Assembly: GCA_905214425.1 (NCBI GenBank)
Contig: CAJMLY010000020.1
Span: forward strand, 1-36,835
Direction of reading: 5' to 3'
Source of the DNA: an uncultured bacterium
GTDB taxonomy: Bacteria > Actinomycetota > Coriobacteriia > Coriobacteriales > Coriobacteriaceae
Length of the DNA: 36,835 bases
A program made the position numbers and the translations under genes. Shown one piece after another: positions 21,881-30,174 of this stretch. How positions within the stretch are numbered: position 1 is the first letter of the stretch; every line of letters starts with the position of its first letter. The notes beneath the pieces were generated by a model. The model was given only the letters and a program-made list of their open reading frames with translations, did not search any database and was not told where the DNA came from.

Positions 21881-23158
21881 TTGCAGGGATTGATAAAAAA
21901 GACCGCTCGCGGCACATCGGAATGCATCGATAAGAGCAAAGGCGTCTATCGGATTTATTTTTCCCTGGGAAAAGATCCGGAGACAGGACGGTACCGCCGT
22001 AGTCCGTCACGCAGGGTTCACTGCAGAAGCAAGAACCCGAAAAACTGGCCGAGTGAAGTCGCCAAGGCGCTGGAGGCCTATAGAGCTGAACTTGAGGGCG
22101 CTTCCAACCGTGGCAATGGTCCTCTGGGCCTATCAGATTATGCGGACAGGTTTCACGCGAACAGGGAGTCGACCATGGGATCACCTCTTGCTTATGAGCG
22201 TGAAGGTTTGGACATTCGTCACATACGCGAGCTGTTCGGCAATCCCGATCTCACTCGGCTTAAATCGGATGACGTTCGCACTGCTTATGCCAAGGCTAGA
22301 AAAGAAGGCCGATTCAGCGAAAGTGAAATTCGCCGCATCCACATCAAGCTCAAACAGGTAATGGAGGATGCCGTCGATAACGACCTCGTGGGCAAAAACC
22401 CTTGTAGGGGAGTGAAACTGCCCAAGCAGAATGTCGAGGCTCGTAAGGCGCTGAGCGCCGATGAGGCGGCAAGGCTTCTTGCGGTCCTTTTGGAGGAGAA
22501 GCCATCTTCCTTTATCACATGCACAATGCTTCTACTTCTCTGCGGTTTGAGGAAGGGGGAGGCCCTTGGTCTCTCATGGGAGGATTATGACCCCGACGCC
22601 AAGACTCTGAGGATAGTAAAGCAATATACGAACGACAGGACATTGAGGCCGCCTAAATCAAAGATGAGCAGGCGTAAGATTTCGGTTGGAAATGAACTTG
22701 CCGACTATCTGGACAGGTGGAAAGCCATTCAGCGGAGTGAGTTCGATTCCTTTGCAGTGGGGCAGACTGGAGAAACGCCCATTGTCCATTCCATTGGGAT
22801 CGTTGACGCCGCCAACGGCAAACGGGCTCTTGTGACCCGGATGGATGGACATAACTATTCAAGGGCGTTTAGGCTGTTTGCGGCGAAAAACGGCTTCGGT
22901 ACTTTTAAGGAGAGCAGGGAAGTCATTGGGAGTGACGGCGTCAAACGTACCCGCTATACGGGTTATAGCGGGCTGAAGCCTCATGAGCTTAGACATACGC
23001 AAGCGACTTTGCTCGTTGGTGCCAATGCGGACATTAAGACGATCCAGGCGCGTTTGGGCCATGCTAGCCCATCGACGACGCTGTCTATCTATAGCCACTT
23101 TATCGAGGCAAATGACCAGAAGGCAGCATCAGTGCTGGATGATCTGCTGAAGGGCTAA
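21881..23158 (+). CDS. int: Tyrosine recombinase / integrase
   Basis: 425-residue site-specific recombinase. An N-terminal arm-binding-like domain (VYRIYFSLGKDPETGRYRRS) precedes a SAM-like core-binding domain (about 80-180). In the catalytic domain, the first Arg is in LCGLRKGEALGLSW (about 224), Lys in the KSKMSRRKISV hairpin (about 265), HELRHTQATLLV gives the H-x-x-R pair (about 369-372), LGH follows near 390, and the nucleophile Tyr is in LSIYSHF (about 404). The start is TTG 21881, with CGAGGG seven bases upstream; an ATG at 21877 is out of frame. Its place beside attL and tRNA-Thr identifies it as the element's integrase. Confidence 0.95.
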   Translation: MQGLIKKTARGTSECIDKSKGVYRIYFSLGKDPETGRYRRSPSRRVHCRSKNPKNWPSEVAKALEAYRAELEGASNRGNGPLGLSDYADRFHANRESTMGSPLAYEREGLDIRHIRELFGNPDLTRLKSDDVRTAYAKARKEGRFSESEIRRIHIKLKQVMEDAVDNDLVGKNPCRGVKLPKQNVEARKALSADEAARLLAVLLEEKPSSFITCTMLLLLCGLRKGEALGLSWEDYDPDAKTLRIVKQYTNDRTLRPPKSKMSRRKISVGNELADYLDRWKAIQRSEFDSFAVGQTGETPIVHSIGIVDAANGKRALVTRMDGHNYSRAFRLFAAKNGFGTFKESREVIGSDGVKRTRYTGYSGLKPHELRHTQATLLVGANADIKTIQARLGHASPSTTLSIYSHFIEANDQKAASVLDDLLKG

Positions 23159-23166
23159 AAAGGGCT

Positions 23167-23197
23167 AAAAAAGAGGCCCCTTTGGGGCCTCTTTTTT
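23167..23197. terminator. Bidirectional terminator after int
   Basis: AAAAAAGAGGCCCC-TTT-GGGGCCTCTTTTTT is a perfect 14-bp stem with A/T-rich ends on both sides, serving int and the convergent minus-strand gene. A duplicated GGGCTAAAAA precedes it. Confidence 0.9.
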
Positions 23198-23930
23198 AAG
23201 CGACATTGTTTCGGTAGATCATTGCGCCATATGGCGGCTCCAGCTCCATAGACTGATAGTAGCTGGCATCTAGAAGGTTGAAATAACAAATGATGGGGGC
23301 GGCTAGGTGCTCGTCCATATTTAGGTAATGTCCCTCATCATCTGTGACCAGTTTGACCTCGTCGCGCATCACGTCGGTCATGCGGGGCCAGAGTTTGGTT
23401 GCGCGCTGCAATTTGTCCTTTTGACTGTACTCTCCGTTATGGAAGAAGGCAAAATGAGGCGCATCGTATTTTGCGCCGCCGCGAATTTCGATAATTCCGA
23501 CCTGGCTGCAAGACTTCGCGCATTCCTCTGTTTCCAATAAAGTCCAAGAGGAGGGGAGGACAGCGTAATCGCCGCCGAGGAGATCGACCCGTCGCATTCC
23601 CTGGGGCCTCTCCTCTTTCTCGCAATATAAAGAGAAATGGTCGTGGAGCCTCTGGAATTGCTCTCGATAAAGTTCCAATTGACTAAAACTCATTTCTTCT
23701 GATCCGTCAACGGGAAGGGCCTTCATTTCATTGGTGATTTGCCGAGCTTCCCTGAGGCACGCCTCATCGAGGGCCCTGGCGACCCTCGGCTGCAACCCCG
23801 TGAGCAGGTTGCATAGATAGTCGATAGCCTCGCCGGTGCTTCTGACTGATTCGGGGTTCTTGAGGCGTAGCTCTTCGATTTTCTCCGGGGTCGTCGCCTG
23901 AACAGTTGTTCCGAACTTAATTTTCCGCAT
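23196..23930 (-). CDS. Hypothetical protein with RHH-like N-terminus
   Basis: 244 residues from ATG 23930, which has GGAAG upstream; an open frame continues to 23975. The first ~45 residues (MRKIKFGTTVQATTPEKIEE, then GEAIDYLCNLLTGL) resemble a ribbon-helix-helix strand and two helices with a conserved TGEAIDYL-type second helix. The remainder is not recognised: a helical middle (EMSFSQLELYREQFQRLHDH) and an alpha/beta C-terminal part with AYHAFFHNGEYS-like aromatic stretches (APHFAFFHNGEYSQKDKLQR). It converges on int. It could be an element regulator, but function is unknown. Confidence 0.6.
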   Translation of the reverse strand: MRKIKFGTTVQATTPEKIEELRLKNPESVRSTGEAIDYLCNLLTGLQPRVARALDEACLREARQITNEMKALPVDGSEEMSFSQLELYREQFQRLHDHFSLYCEKEERPQGMRRVDLLGGDYAVLPSSWTLLETEECAKSCSQVGIIEIRGGAKYDAPHFAFFHNGEYSQKDKLQRATKLWPRMTDVMRDEVKLVTDDEGHYLNMDEHLAAPIICYFNLLDASYYQSMELEPPYGAMIYRNNVA

Positions 23931-23975
23931 CTTACTTCCGGATAATGGTAAACGTCCCATAACCACTCCAATCAT

Positions 23976-24222
23976 CGTTGTATATATATTAAATCAGTCA
24001 GACAATAAAGTCTATACAGTCAGAAAGTGAATTAGAAATTAGAACTGTAACTAGATATGATTGTGCAACAGACAGTGTTACAGTATAAACAGTAAGCGCC
24101 TGACCAGCTTGTTTGAAAGGAGTTATTTTATTTTCGGTCATTGATTAAAAAGCCGCCCGCCCTTCCCTATCTAAGTTTGGCGACGAAGGGGGAGGGGCGA
24201 GCTAGCCTGAAAGGATTCTACC
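23976..24222. promoter_or_regulatory. Divergent regulatory region with short repeats
   Basis: A/T-rich region between the RHH-like gene and the HTH gene. CAGTCAGA occurs at 23995 and again 22 bp later at 24017. CAGT recurs several more times to 24093 (CAGTGTTACAGTATAAACAGT). TATATATT lies at about 23982. An orphan AAAGGAG at 24116 is not followed by a start codon. A GC-rich imperfect hairpin (about 24153-24202) precedes the HTH gene. The spacing, two helical turns, suggests operator sites for an element regulator. Confidence 0.4.
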
Positions 24223-24477
24223 ATGATTGTAGAGCCTGAACCGTACGCTGCCGTACAAGCATCAACTGCGGTTTCTTCTGATTCCAACTTGGGCCACGAG
24301 CGCCTTCTTGGCATCGCTGAAGTGTGCAAGATAACCGGCTTGAGTCCGGTTACGGCCTCGAAGATGATGAAGGAGAGCGGGCGCGCGATTGCGTTGCACC
24401 GCCGCATTTACATCCTTGAATCGAGCTTCTTTGCATACCTCCATGAATTGGAGGCGAGCGAACCGTGCCGGCTTTAA
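24223..24477 (+). CDS. Excisionase-like HTH protein
   Basis: 84 residues. A 30-residue low-complexity N-terminus precedes a MerR/HTH_17-type winged helix: LLGIAEVCKITGLSPVTASK then MMKESGRAIALHRRIYILES, ending FFAYLHELEASE. Such proteins act as excisionases or as transcription regulators at the head of mobilization operons. SD GAAAGGA precedes ATG 24223. The downstream ATPase gene overlaps its 3' end by 13 bp, so the two are coupled. Confidence 0.8.
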   Translation: MIVEPEPYAAVQASTAVSSDSNLGHERLLGIAEVCKITGLSPVTASKMMKESGRAIALHRRIYILESSFFAYLHELEASEPCRL

Positions 24478-25331
24478 ATCCCATGAGCGTCGGCCTCGAC
24501 GAGACCGCCTTGCGTATCTTAAAGAATAGGCCGCTTGGGCATATCGAACACGGTGCGCTGGATACTATCCTCGGAGGTCTTCGTCAATACCTGTGCATCG
24601 TCCCCGGCGGACCCGGTACGGGTAAAACAACGTTTATGCAGCAAATCGCCGACGGATGGGCCATTGCTGGCCATCCGGTGGTCATCTTTGAGGGCGAGCT
24701 CGGGCGAGACAGCATGCTCGCGAAGAGCCTCACCCGCATCTCGGGCGGCGAGCTCACGCACGATGATATGAACGGCGATGGCATGTCTGAGGACAAACGC
24801 GGGCTCTTCGAGAAGGTTCTCGACATTTACGCCCGCAGCATCGCCGAGCGAATGTATATCATTCCTGGTGAAATTAAATATGCCGGGATGCGAAAGGCAA
24901 TCGAAGAGGTTGCCGATAAACATGGCGAACCGCCACTGGTTATTGTTGATTACGCGCAAATCGTCTCTTTGCCGCAGGAACTGCGCATTGCCGACGAGCG
25001 TATCGGCCTCAAGCTCGTCGCTTCCGAGCTCCGCCGAATCGTGGATGAGGCCCATTGTCCGCTCTTCGCTATCTCATCAATTAACCGCGTTAATTACGAC
25101 AAGCAGACCACCGGGCTTCAGGCGATAGGCGGGTGCAACATGTTCGAGTATTCGGCAGATCTCGTTATGTCGCTTTCTATTAAGGGCGATAAGCCCGAAG
25201 AGCGTAATGCCAATATGTTGCTTAAAAAACGGCCCGTCATTGCTTCAATCACAAAGAACCGTTACGGTTCCTGCGGTATTGTCGAGTTTGAGTTCAACGC
25301 ACCAGCAGCGATGTTTACCGAAATCGGCTAA
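24465..25331 (+). CDS. DnaB-like / RecA-fold ATPase
   Basis: 288 residues resembling the C-terminal ATPase domain of DnaB-type helicases. Walker A is CIVPGGPGTGKTTFMQQIAD (residues about 46-65). Walker B is PLVIVDYAQIVSLPQELR near 163, with the DYAQ signature of DnaB motif H2. FAISSINRVNY near 200 corresponds to the ISQLNR sensor region, and an Arg-finger-like KKRPVIASITKNRYGSCGIV stretch follows. There is no DnaB N-terminal domain and no primase. It may serve element replication after excision (RepA-like helicase). The start is GTG 24465 with GGAGGCG upstream; ATG 24483 is an alternative. Confidence 0.82.
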   Translation: MPALNPMSVGLDETALRILKNRPLGHIEHGALDTILGGLRQYLCIVPGGPGTGKTTFMQQIADGWAIAGHPVVIFEGELGRDSMLAKSLTRISGGELTHDDMNGDGMSEDKRGLFEKVLDIYARSIAERMYIIPGEIKYAGMRKAIEEVADKHGEPPLVIVDYAQIVSLPQELRIADERIGLKLVASELRRIVDEAHCPLFAISSINRVNYDKQTTGLQAIGGCNMFEYSADLVMSLSIKGDKPEERNANMLLKKRPVIASITKNRYGSCGIVEFEFNAPAAMFTEIG

Positions 25332-25333
25332 TT

Positions 25334-25609
25334 ATGGAGCCCGGACCCTACATTGGTGGATACCGGGCTCCCAATCCATGCTTGTCGTCCGATGAGCTCG
25401 CGCGCGCCGAGAACAGGGATCTTCCTCTGCTCTCGGCTGATGAGCTCATTTGGGAATGGAAGCGCCTGCTCGATGCTCTCGATATCTATAGAGAACAATG
25501 GCGACCATACCGTATATATCTCGGCAGCTTGCCGGGAGTCCCCTTCGATGTCTGGGCGAGGGTGAGGATTGGGCGCATCGGTCAGATGCTCCAAACAATT
25601 TCAACTTAA
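25334..25609 (+). CDS. Small hypothetical protein in the mobilization operon
   Basis: 91 residues starting 2 bp after the ATPase stop. Aromatic, helical sequence (LLSADELIWEWKRLLDALDI, YREQWRPYRIYLGSLPG). There is no recognised motif. The tight spacing supports translation as part of the operon. Its stop is followed immediately by the mobC leader hairpin. Confidence 0.6.
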   Translation: MEPGPYIGGYRAPNPCLSSDELARAENRDLPLLSADELIWEWKRLLDALDIYREQWRPYRIYLGSLPGVPFDVWARVRIGRIGQMLQTIST

Positions 25610-25618
25610 TAAAAGGGG

Positions 25619-25640
25619 CGGGGCCGATGCGTCGGCCCCG
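25619..25640 (+). promoter_or_regulatory. Hairpin spanning the mobC start
   Basis: CGGGGCCGA-TGCG-TCGGCCCCG is a perfect 9-bp stem with a 4-base loop. The ATG at 25627 begins in the stem top and loop. It could limit mobC translation or be part of a nic-region structure. Confidence 0.45.
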
Positions 25641-25995
25641 CTCGGATTGGATGGTTATGACTTCCATGAATACGCATATCAACGTACGGATGAGTGAGTC
25701 GCAGCGTAAGGCTATCGAGGAGAAGGCGGCGGCCATGAACATGCCGGCGTCCTCCTTCATGCGCGATGCCGCCCTGCTCTGCGGCGAGAAGCCGGTCAGG
25801 GTCGCCGACGCGGGGGAACTTGCCGGTATCAGGACTGAGTTGAAGAAGATCGGCACGAACCTCAACCAGGCGGTCCGCGCCCTCAACACCTACGGGTCCG
25901 ATCCGGTCGTCCTCAATAATCTCAACCGGGCGACATCAATCGTCTCGACGGCGGTGGGCTGGGTCAACGACCTACTCGCCCGTGCGAGAGAGTAG
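25627..25995 (+). CDS. mobC: MobC-family mobilization accessory protein
   Basis: 122 residues if ATG 25627 is used (AAAAGGGG upstream); ATG 25651, 25657 and 25666 are in frame and possible. The N-terminal HINVRMSESQRKAIEEKAAA then PASSFMRDAAL is a ribbon-helix-helix-like unit. The MobC domain (PF05713-type) follows: LAGIRTELKKIGTNLNQAVR, ALNTYGSDPVVLNNLN, ending VGWVNDLLARARE. MobC binds near oriT and helps the relaxase open the nic site. It lies directly upstream of the coupling-protein gene. Confidence 0.85.
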   Translation: MRRPRSDWMVMTSMNTHINVRMSESQRKAIEEKAAAMNMPASSFMRDAALLCGEKPVRVADAGELAGIRTELKKIGTNLNQAVRALNTYGSDPVVLNNLNRATSIVSTAVGWVNDLLARARE

Positions 25996-27909
25996 GTGGT
26001 TCTCGTGAAGGAGAAGCTGGTCATGGCGCTGGTTTTCGCAGCGCTGCTTACCGCGGGGTTTGCGCCACTTATCGCCATTCCCCTCGATTGCATGATCCTC
26101 GGATTTCCAATCGAGCTGAGCTCGATCGGATTCACCCTGAGCGTGGATAACACCATTTGGTGGTGGATTAACGTGGGGCCTCATTGCGTCCCTGGCTGCC
26201 TCGCCTCGTTCGCGCTGTTCCTGTCGGTATTCGTGCTCATGCAGCTATCGGCTTCCTCGAAGGAGCGAGCCGCCGACGGAGGTGTACTTGGGGAGGCGCG
26301 GGTGAAAACGGGGCCGGAGACCATCCGGGGCTCGGAGATTTGGGACGGGCACGGACAGCCGAAAAGCAGAGGATTCGTGTACGGGTTTGAGAAGACGCTG
26401 TTCGGCTCCAAGTATCTGTTCGAACCGAGGCGGCACATGTTCCTCGACGGCTCAACGGGTGCCGGAAAATCAAGATCGCTGCTGATCCCGACAATTGATC
26501 TACTGACGTATGGGGCGGATGACGGGGAATCGAGGCCGCAGACCATTATCGTGTCCGATGTGAAGAGTGAGCTCATCGAGTTGACGGGCGACGAGCTGGA
26601 GCGTCGCGGGTACCGGGTGCTTCTGCTGGACGCCCAGCATCCCGAGAAGAGCGACACGTTCAATCCACTGGAAATGGTCGATAGGCTCGCGAACGGGGGG
26701 AATCTGCCGGGGGCTGAGCAGGCCGCGGATGCCGTCGCCCGTACGCTCATCGCCGGGGAGGGCGATGCGAAGGCGAGCCACTGGACGGAATCCGCGCGGT
26801 CGCTGCTCGCCGCGACGATCCTTCTGGTCGTGCTGGACGAGGGCTGCCCGCGGGGCTGCAAGCACCTCGCGACGGTCTACCACATCATGTGCCTGGGGAC
26901 GGAGGGGGCCGGCGAGGATCCGTGTGAGCCGCTGAAGGGCCTGTTCCGTTCCCTGCCGCAGGGGCATCCGGCCCGCTCGCGTGCCTCACAGTTCATCTCG
27001 AGCGGCGGCAACGAGCTGAGGAGCATCGTTTCCACGCTAAAGGTCAACCTGAGGATCTACGCTTCGGCGCCGATTGCGCGAATGGTCTCGGGCGATGATA
27101 TCGATCCGAGTAGAATCCTGAGCGAGAAGACCGCGCTGTTCCTCCACGTGATGGACGAGGGCTCCCCCTACAACGCGATCGCGGCGGTCCTGTTCGAGCA
27201 GCTCTACGCTGCCGTGTATTCCATCGCGGACGCAGCTGGTGGAAAGCTGCCGCGGCCGGTGTCCATCCTCGGCGACGAATGGGGGAACCTGCCGAAGGTC
27301 GAGTGCCTGCCTAGCCTTCTCAGCCTTGGGCGCCCGTACGACCTGTTCTGGATGGGCGCAGTCCAGAACATCTCTCAGCTGAACAAGTACGGCGAGCGCG
27401 ACGGACGGAAGAAGATCCTGGCAAACTGCGGCGTCAAGGTCGCCATGAAACTGGGCGAGGCCGAGGACCGCCAGTATTTCACCGAGCTAGTCGGGAAGAC
27501 GACGCGGCACACCATGGGAACCAGCTCGAGCAGGGGGCCTTCGGGCGGTACGGGGTCGACATCCTACAGCGAGCACGCCGACGACCTGATTCATCCTTGG
27601 GAGTGGACGGAGATGTCCCCCGACAAGGACGGCGTCATCGTGGTGAAGACCGCGGAGAACGGCGTGGGCAGGGAACATGCGGGGTGCTTCCGGGCCCCTG
27701 TCTGCGATTGCACGCGGATGCCGACGAAGGAGCACTTCGATCTGGGGACGCGCGAGCACGAGGCGGCCAAGAGGATGGAATACCAGGCCAGGCTGATATC
27801 AAGGCAAATGGGTCGGGAGGACGGCGTCGATCTCTGGACTCCCGAATTCGAGGAAGAGGCCGCGGAGCCGCCTGTTGCCGACGGATGGTCCGGCCTCTTC
27901 GTCGACTGA
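25996..27909 (+). CDS. VirD4/TraG-type coupling protein
   Basis: 637-residue type IV coupling ATPase that brings the relaxase-DNA complex to a mating channel. Two N-terminal membrane segments (about 9-35 and 65-85; CLASFALFLSVFVLMQL) anchor it. Walker A is MFLDGSTGAGKSRSLLIPTI near residue 150, and Walker B is PVSILGDEWGNLPKVECLPS near 422. LSLGRPYDLFWMGAVQNISQ and the YFTELVGKTTRHT stretch are TraG landmarks. The start is GTG 25996 directly after the mobC stop, or GTG 26005 in frame. The absence of VirB-type genes means the channel must come from elsewhere. Confidence 0.92.
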   Translation: MVLVKEKLVMALVFAALLTAGFAPLIAIPLDCMILGFPIELSSIGFTLSVDNTIWWWINVGPHCVPGCLASFALFLSVFVLMQLSASSKERAADGGVLGEARVKTGPETIRGSEIWDGHGQPKSRGFVYGFEKTLFGSKYLFEPRRHMFLDGSTGAGKSRSLLIPTIDLLTYGADDGESRPQTIIVSDVKSELIELTGDELERRGYRVLLLDAQHPEKSDTFNPLEMVDRLANGGNLPGAEQAADAVARTLIAGEGDAKASHWTESARSLLAATILLVVLDEGCPRGCKHLATVYHIMCLGTEGAGEDPCEPLKGLFRSLPQGHPARSRASQFISSGGNELRSIVSTLKVNLRIYASAPIARMVSGDDIDPSRILSEKTALFLHVMDEGSPYNAIAAVLFEQLYAAVYSIADAAGGKLPRPVSILGDEWGNLPKVECLPSLLSLGRPYDLFWMGAVQNISQLNKYGERDGRKKILANCGVKVAMKLGEAEDRQYFTELVGKTTRHTMGTSSSRGPSGGTGSTSYSEHADDLIHPWEWTEMSPDKDGVIVVKTAENGVGREHAGCFRAPVCDCTRMPTKEHFDLGTREHEAAKRMEYQARLISRQMGREDGVDLWTPEFEEEAAEPPVADGWSGLFVD

Positions 27910-27935
27910 CGGCGGTTTTTGAAGGGAGTTGGAAA

Positions 27936-28871
27936 ATGACCGCAATCAAGCAGGCGAGCGTCATGAGCGGGGAGCACCTCCAAAACCTCAAGCGGTATTT
28001 CGATTGGGACAGGGAGAAAGTCCTGGACCACGATACCCAGCACATCATCGATGAGGATCGATGGTTCGAGGAAATGGACGCCACCCGGGAGGCGGCCGGG
28101 CACAACCGGCCCGGGAAGCAGGGTGCAAGGTGCACGTACATGCAGCATCAGGTGATCGGCTTCAACCCGGACGAGTGCTCCTGCAACGGCGGGCCGATGA
28201 CGCCCTCGCGTTGCATGGAGTACGCGAGGGACTACATCGCCAAGCGCTATCCCAACCAGGAGATCGTGATTGTGCTGCATGAGGAGAGGTGCAGGTCGGA
28301 TGGATCGGCCCGATTCGCCGCTCACCTCGCCATCAATAGGACGGACCTCGAGACTGGGCGGCGTCTGAACGACGGGCCGGCGAGGGCGGCGGCGAAATCC
28401 CGCGTGAGAACGGTGGAGGAGCTCGATACGAAGTACGGCCTGAGCCAGCTCGAAAGGGGCCTCTCGAACTCGAAGGTGCACGCGCGCCAGCCCGGTCGCG
28501 AGGAGCGCGAGATGGCAAAGAAGGGGAGATCCGACAAATCCGAGAACGCAAGGGTCCGAGCGATTGTCGCCCAGAGGGCAGAGGAGGTCGGGAGGCTCAA
28601 GAGCTGCCCCGACCGCTTCGGAGAGTTTGCAAGGCGGTTGGAATCGGATGGGATCGAGATCGCCCGATCCAAGCGGGGGGCGCTGCAATACCGCTATCAC
28701 TCGGAGTCCCTCGGCAAGACGAGGAAGATCAACGGCGCGAGGCTCGGCTACGCCGTCAACCGCTCGACCGGGCGGATTATGAGGTTCACGGCAAGGGGAA
28801 TCGACCTTGCCATACGGGCCGCGTGGGAGCTGGCTCGCGAGGGTGTGGATGACGAAAGAGGCCGGGACTGA
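27936..28871 (+). CDS. MobA/VirD2-type relaxase
   Basis: 311 residues from ATG 27936 (GAAGGGAG upstream); the frame is open further back inside the coupling-protein gene. A Tyr candidate lies in LKRYFDWDREKVLDHD near residue 21. YMQHQVIGFNPDECSCNGGP (about 69) is the H-x-x-x-S/G-F motif of MobA/VirD2 proteins. HLAINRTDLETGRRLNDGPA (about 128) is motif III, but where many relaxases have H-x-H-x-x-x-N this has A-A-H-L-A-I-N. The C-terminal half is basic and DNA-binding in character (LQYRYHSESLGKTRKINGAR). It would nick the element at oriT. Confidence 0.82.
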   Translation: MTAIKQASVMSGEHLQNLKRYFDWDREKVLDHDTQHIIDEDRWFEEMDATREAAGHNRPGKQGARCTYMQHQVIGFNPDECSCNGGPMTPSRCMEYARDYIAKRYPNQEIVIVLHEERCRSDGSARFAAHLAINRTDLETGRRLNDGPARAAAKSRVRTVEELDTKYGLSQLERGLSNSKVHARQPGREEREMAKKGRSDKSENARVRAIVAQRAEEVGRLKSCPDRFGEFARRLESDGIEIARSKRGALQYRYHSESLGKTRKINGARLGYAVNRSTGRIMRFTARGIDLAIRAAWELAREGVDDERGRD

Positions 28872-28887
28872 CTTTCATATCTGAGGT

Positions 28888-29002
28888 CCGTGCAACAGCC
28901 GGTAAGCCTGTTGCACGGTTCTGCGGGAGCGACTTTGGAGCGGTTCGCACATCCCGGCTTCGGCCGGGCAAGATATTCCGTTGCACGGAATACATATCTT
29001 GC
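28888..29002. other. Candidate oriT: clustered hairpins after the relaxase gene
   Basis: Three structures lie in 115 bp: CCGTGCAACAG/CTGTTGCACGG (28888-28898, 28908-28918), CCCGGC-TTCG-GCCGGG (28953-28968), and a nested hairpin with outer arms GCAAGATAT/ATATCTTGC and inner arms ATTCCGT/ACGGAAT (28968-29002). GTTGCACGG occurs twice (28910, 28980), with GTGCAACGG inverted at about 29036. No gene lies in 28,872-29,281; a further hairpin CCAAGGGGA-CTCG-TCCCTTTGG is at about 29198-29219. Clustered inverted repeats beside a relaxase gene are typical of oriT. A hairpin terminator role for the first one is also possible. Confidence 0.5.
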
Positions 29003-29281
29003 ATGCCCCGAGAAGCGTAGGCCGAATCGACCGGAGTGCAACGGGACAGGTGAGCGGAGGCGCAGTGATGGCGACCCAGGGGAGCCATCGAACGGAGCCG
29101 GAGCGAGAGCCGGCGGGGCGTGACACGGCGGGGCGATCGCGAGTTGAAGCCGAGTGATTGTCCCGCCGTTCACGGCCCGCCGGCGGCGGCCCGGGGTTCC
29201 AAGGGGACTCGTCCCTTTGGCGCGAAGGGGTCCGGGGATGGCGCGAGACATCCCCGTGAAACGCCGCGACGGGCACGCCCC

Positions 29282-30130
29282 TGTTAGCGTCAATCTAATT
29301 TTCACCAGTTTCACTAATCAAACGCGCCGTTCGCGCAAAGGCGGCTTCACCGCTTGCGCTAACGTATTTTCACCGATTCCGGTCACGCCTTGACGGGTCC
29401 GTCCCTCGGCAGGTCCTTCAGCCTGTAGGACCTGCCGGCTATCTTGACCAGGTGGCAGTGGTGGCAGTGGTGGCACACCCTGTCCGCGATCGCGCTCGCC
29501 GCCACGTCGTCCCCGAACACCCTGCCCCAGCCGCCGATCCCCACTTTGGTGGTGATCGTCGAGCGCTGCTCGTAGCGCCTCGATATCAGCCGGAACAGCA
29601 GGTCCGCGCCCGCGCTGCCGACGTCGAGGTAGCCGAGCTCGTCGATGATCAGCAGCCTCGAGTGGGCGTAGTACCTGAGCCTCTTCTTGAGGATGCCGCG
29701 CGACGAGGCGTCCTCCAGGTCCTCGACGAGCCGGGCGCAGTCCACGAACCTGACCTCGCGCCCCGCCCTGACCGCCTCGATGCCCAGCGCGACGGCGAGG
29801 TGCGTCTTGCCCACGCCGGGGCTCCCCACGAACAGGACGTTCTCGGCCCGCTCGACGAACCTGAGGGTCGCGAGCTCCCCGATCTCGGCGCGCGGGACCG
29901 ACGGCTGGAAGTCCCAGTCGAAGTCGGCCAGGCCCTTGACGTAGGGGAACCCGGACGACCGTATGCGCTGGTTGGTTATCCTGACCTCCCGGGCGGCGAC
30001 CTCGGCGCGCGTCATCTCCTCGAGGGCGGAGGCGAAGCCCCGCTCGCCCGCGGCGACCATCCTCACGTAGTCGGGCAGGGACGCCGCCATCTCGTGCAGC
30101 CCGAGCGCGGAGAGGTCGACCTCGCCAGGT
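29282..30130 (-). mobile_element. Truncated IS21-family element (3' part with istB)
   Basis: The element end is TGTTAGCGTCAATCTAATTT TCACC at 29282-29306, starting with the TG of IS21 termini. A related subterminal motif GCTAACGTATTTTCACC (29357-29373) gives the multiple-repeat end typical of the family. istB follows on the minus strand. The istA half is missing, replaced at about 30130 by an ISL3-type fragment. Confidence 0.65.
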
Positions 30131-30174
30131 CCATCGCGCGCCACAGCCGCGGCCTTGGCGACCTGTCGTAGCAT
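29383..30174 (-). CDS. istB: IstB-like ATP-binding protein of an IS21 element (5'-chimeric)
   Basis: 263 residues. From about residue 19 onward it is a normal IstB: LSALGLHEMAASLPDYVRMV, VRITNQRIRSSGFPYVKGLA, Walker A LFVGSPGVGKTHLAVALGIE (about 114), Walker B LLIIDELGYLDV (about 175) and a late ADRVCHHCHHCHLVKIAGRS. IstB is the AAA+ transposition helper of IstA. The first ~17 residues (MLRQVAKAAAVARDG) are not IstB; they are the wrong-frame reading of an adjoining ISL3 transposase fragment, so the original start is lost. Without istA it cannot move itself. Confidence 0.8.
   Translation of the reverse strand: MLRQVAKAAAVARDGPGEVDLSALGLHEMAASLPDYVRMVAAGERGFASALEEMTRAEVAAREVRITNQRIRSSGFPYVKGLADFDWDFQPSVPRAEIGELATLRFVERAENVLFVGSPGVGKTHLAVALGIEAVRAGREVRFVDCARLVEDLEDASSRGILKKRLRYYAHSRLLIIDELGYLDVGSAGADLLFRLISRRYEQRSTITTKVGIGGWGRVFGDDVAASAIADRVCHHCHHCHLVKIAGRSYRLKDLPRDGPVKA

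Noticed and set aside
21877..21933. ATG 21877 as integrase start
   Set aside because: It is out of frame with the recombinase and stops after 18 codons; TTG 21881 with CGAGGG upstream is in frame.
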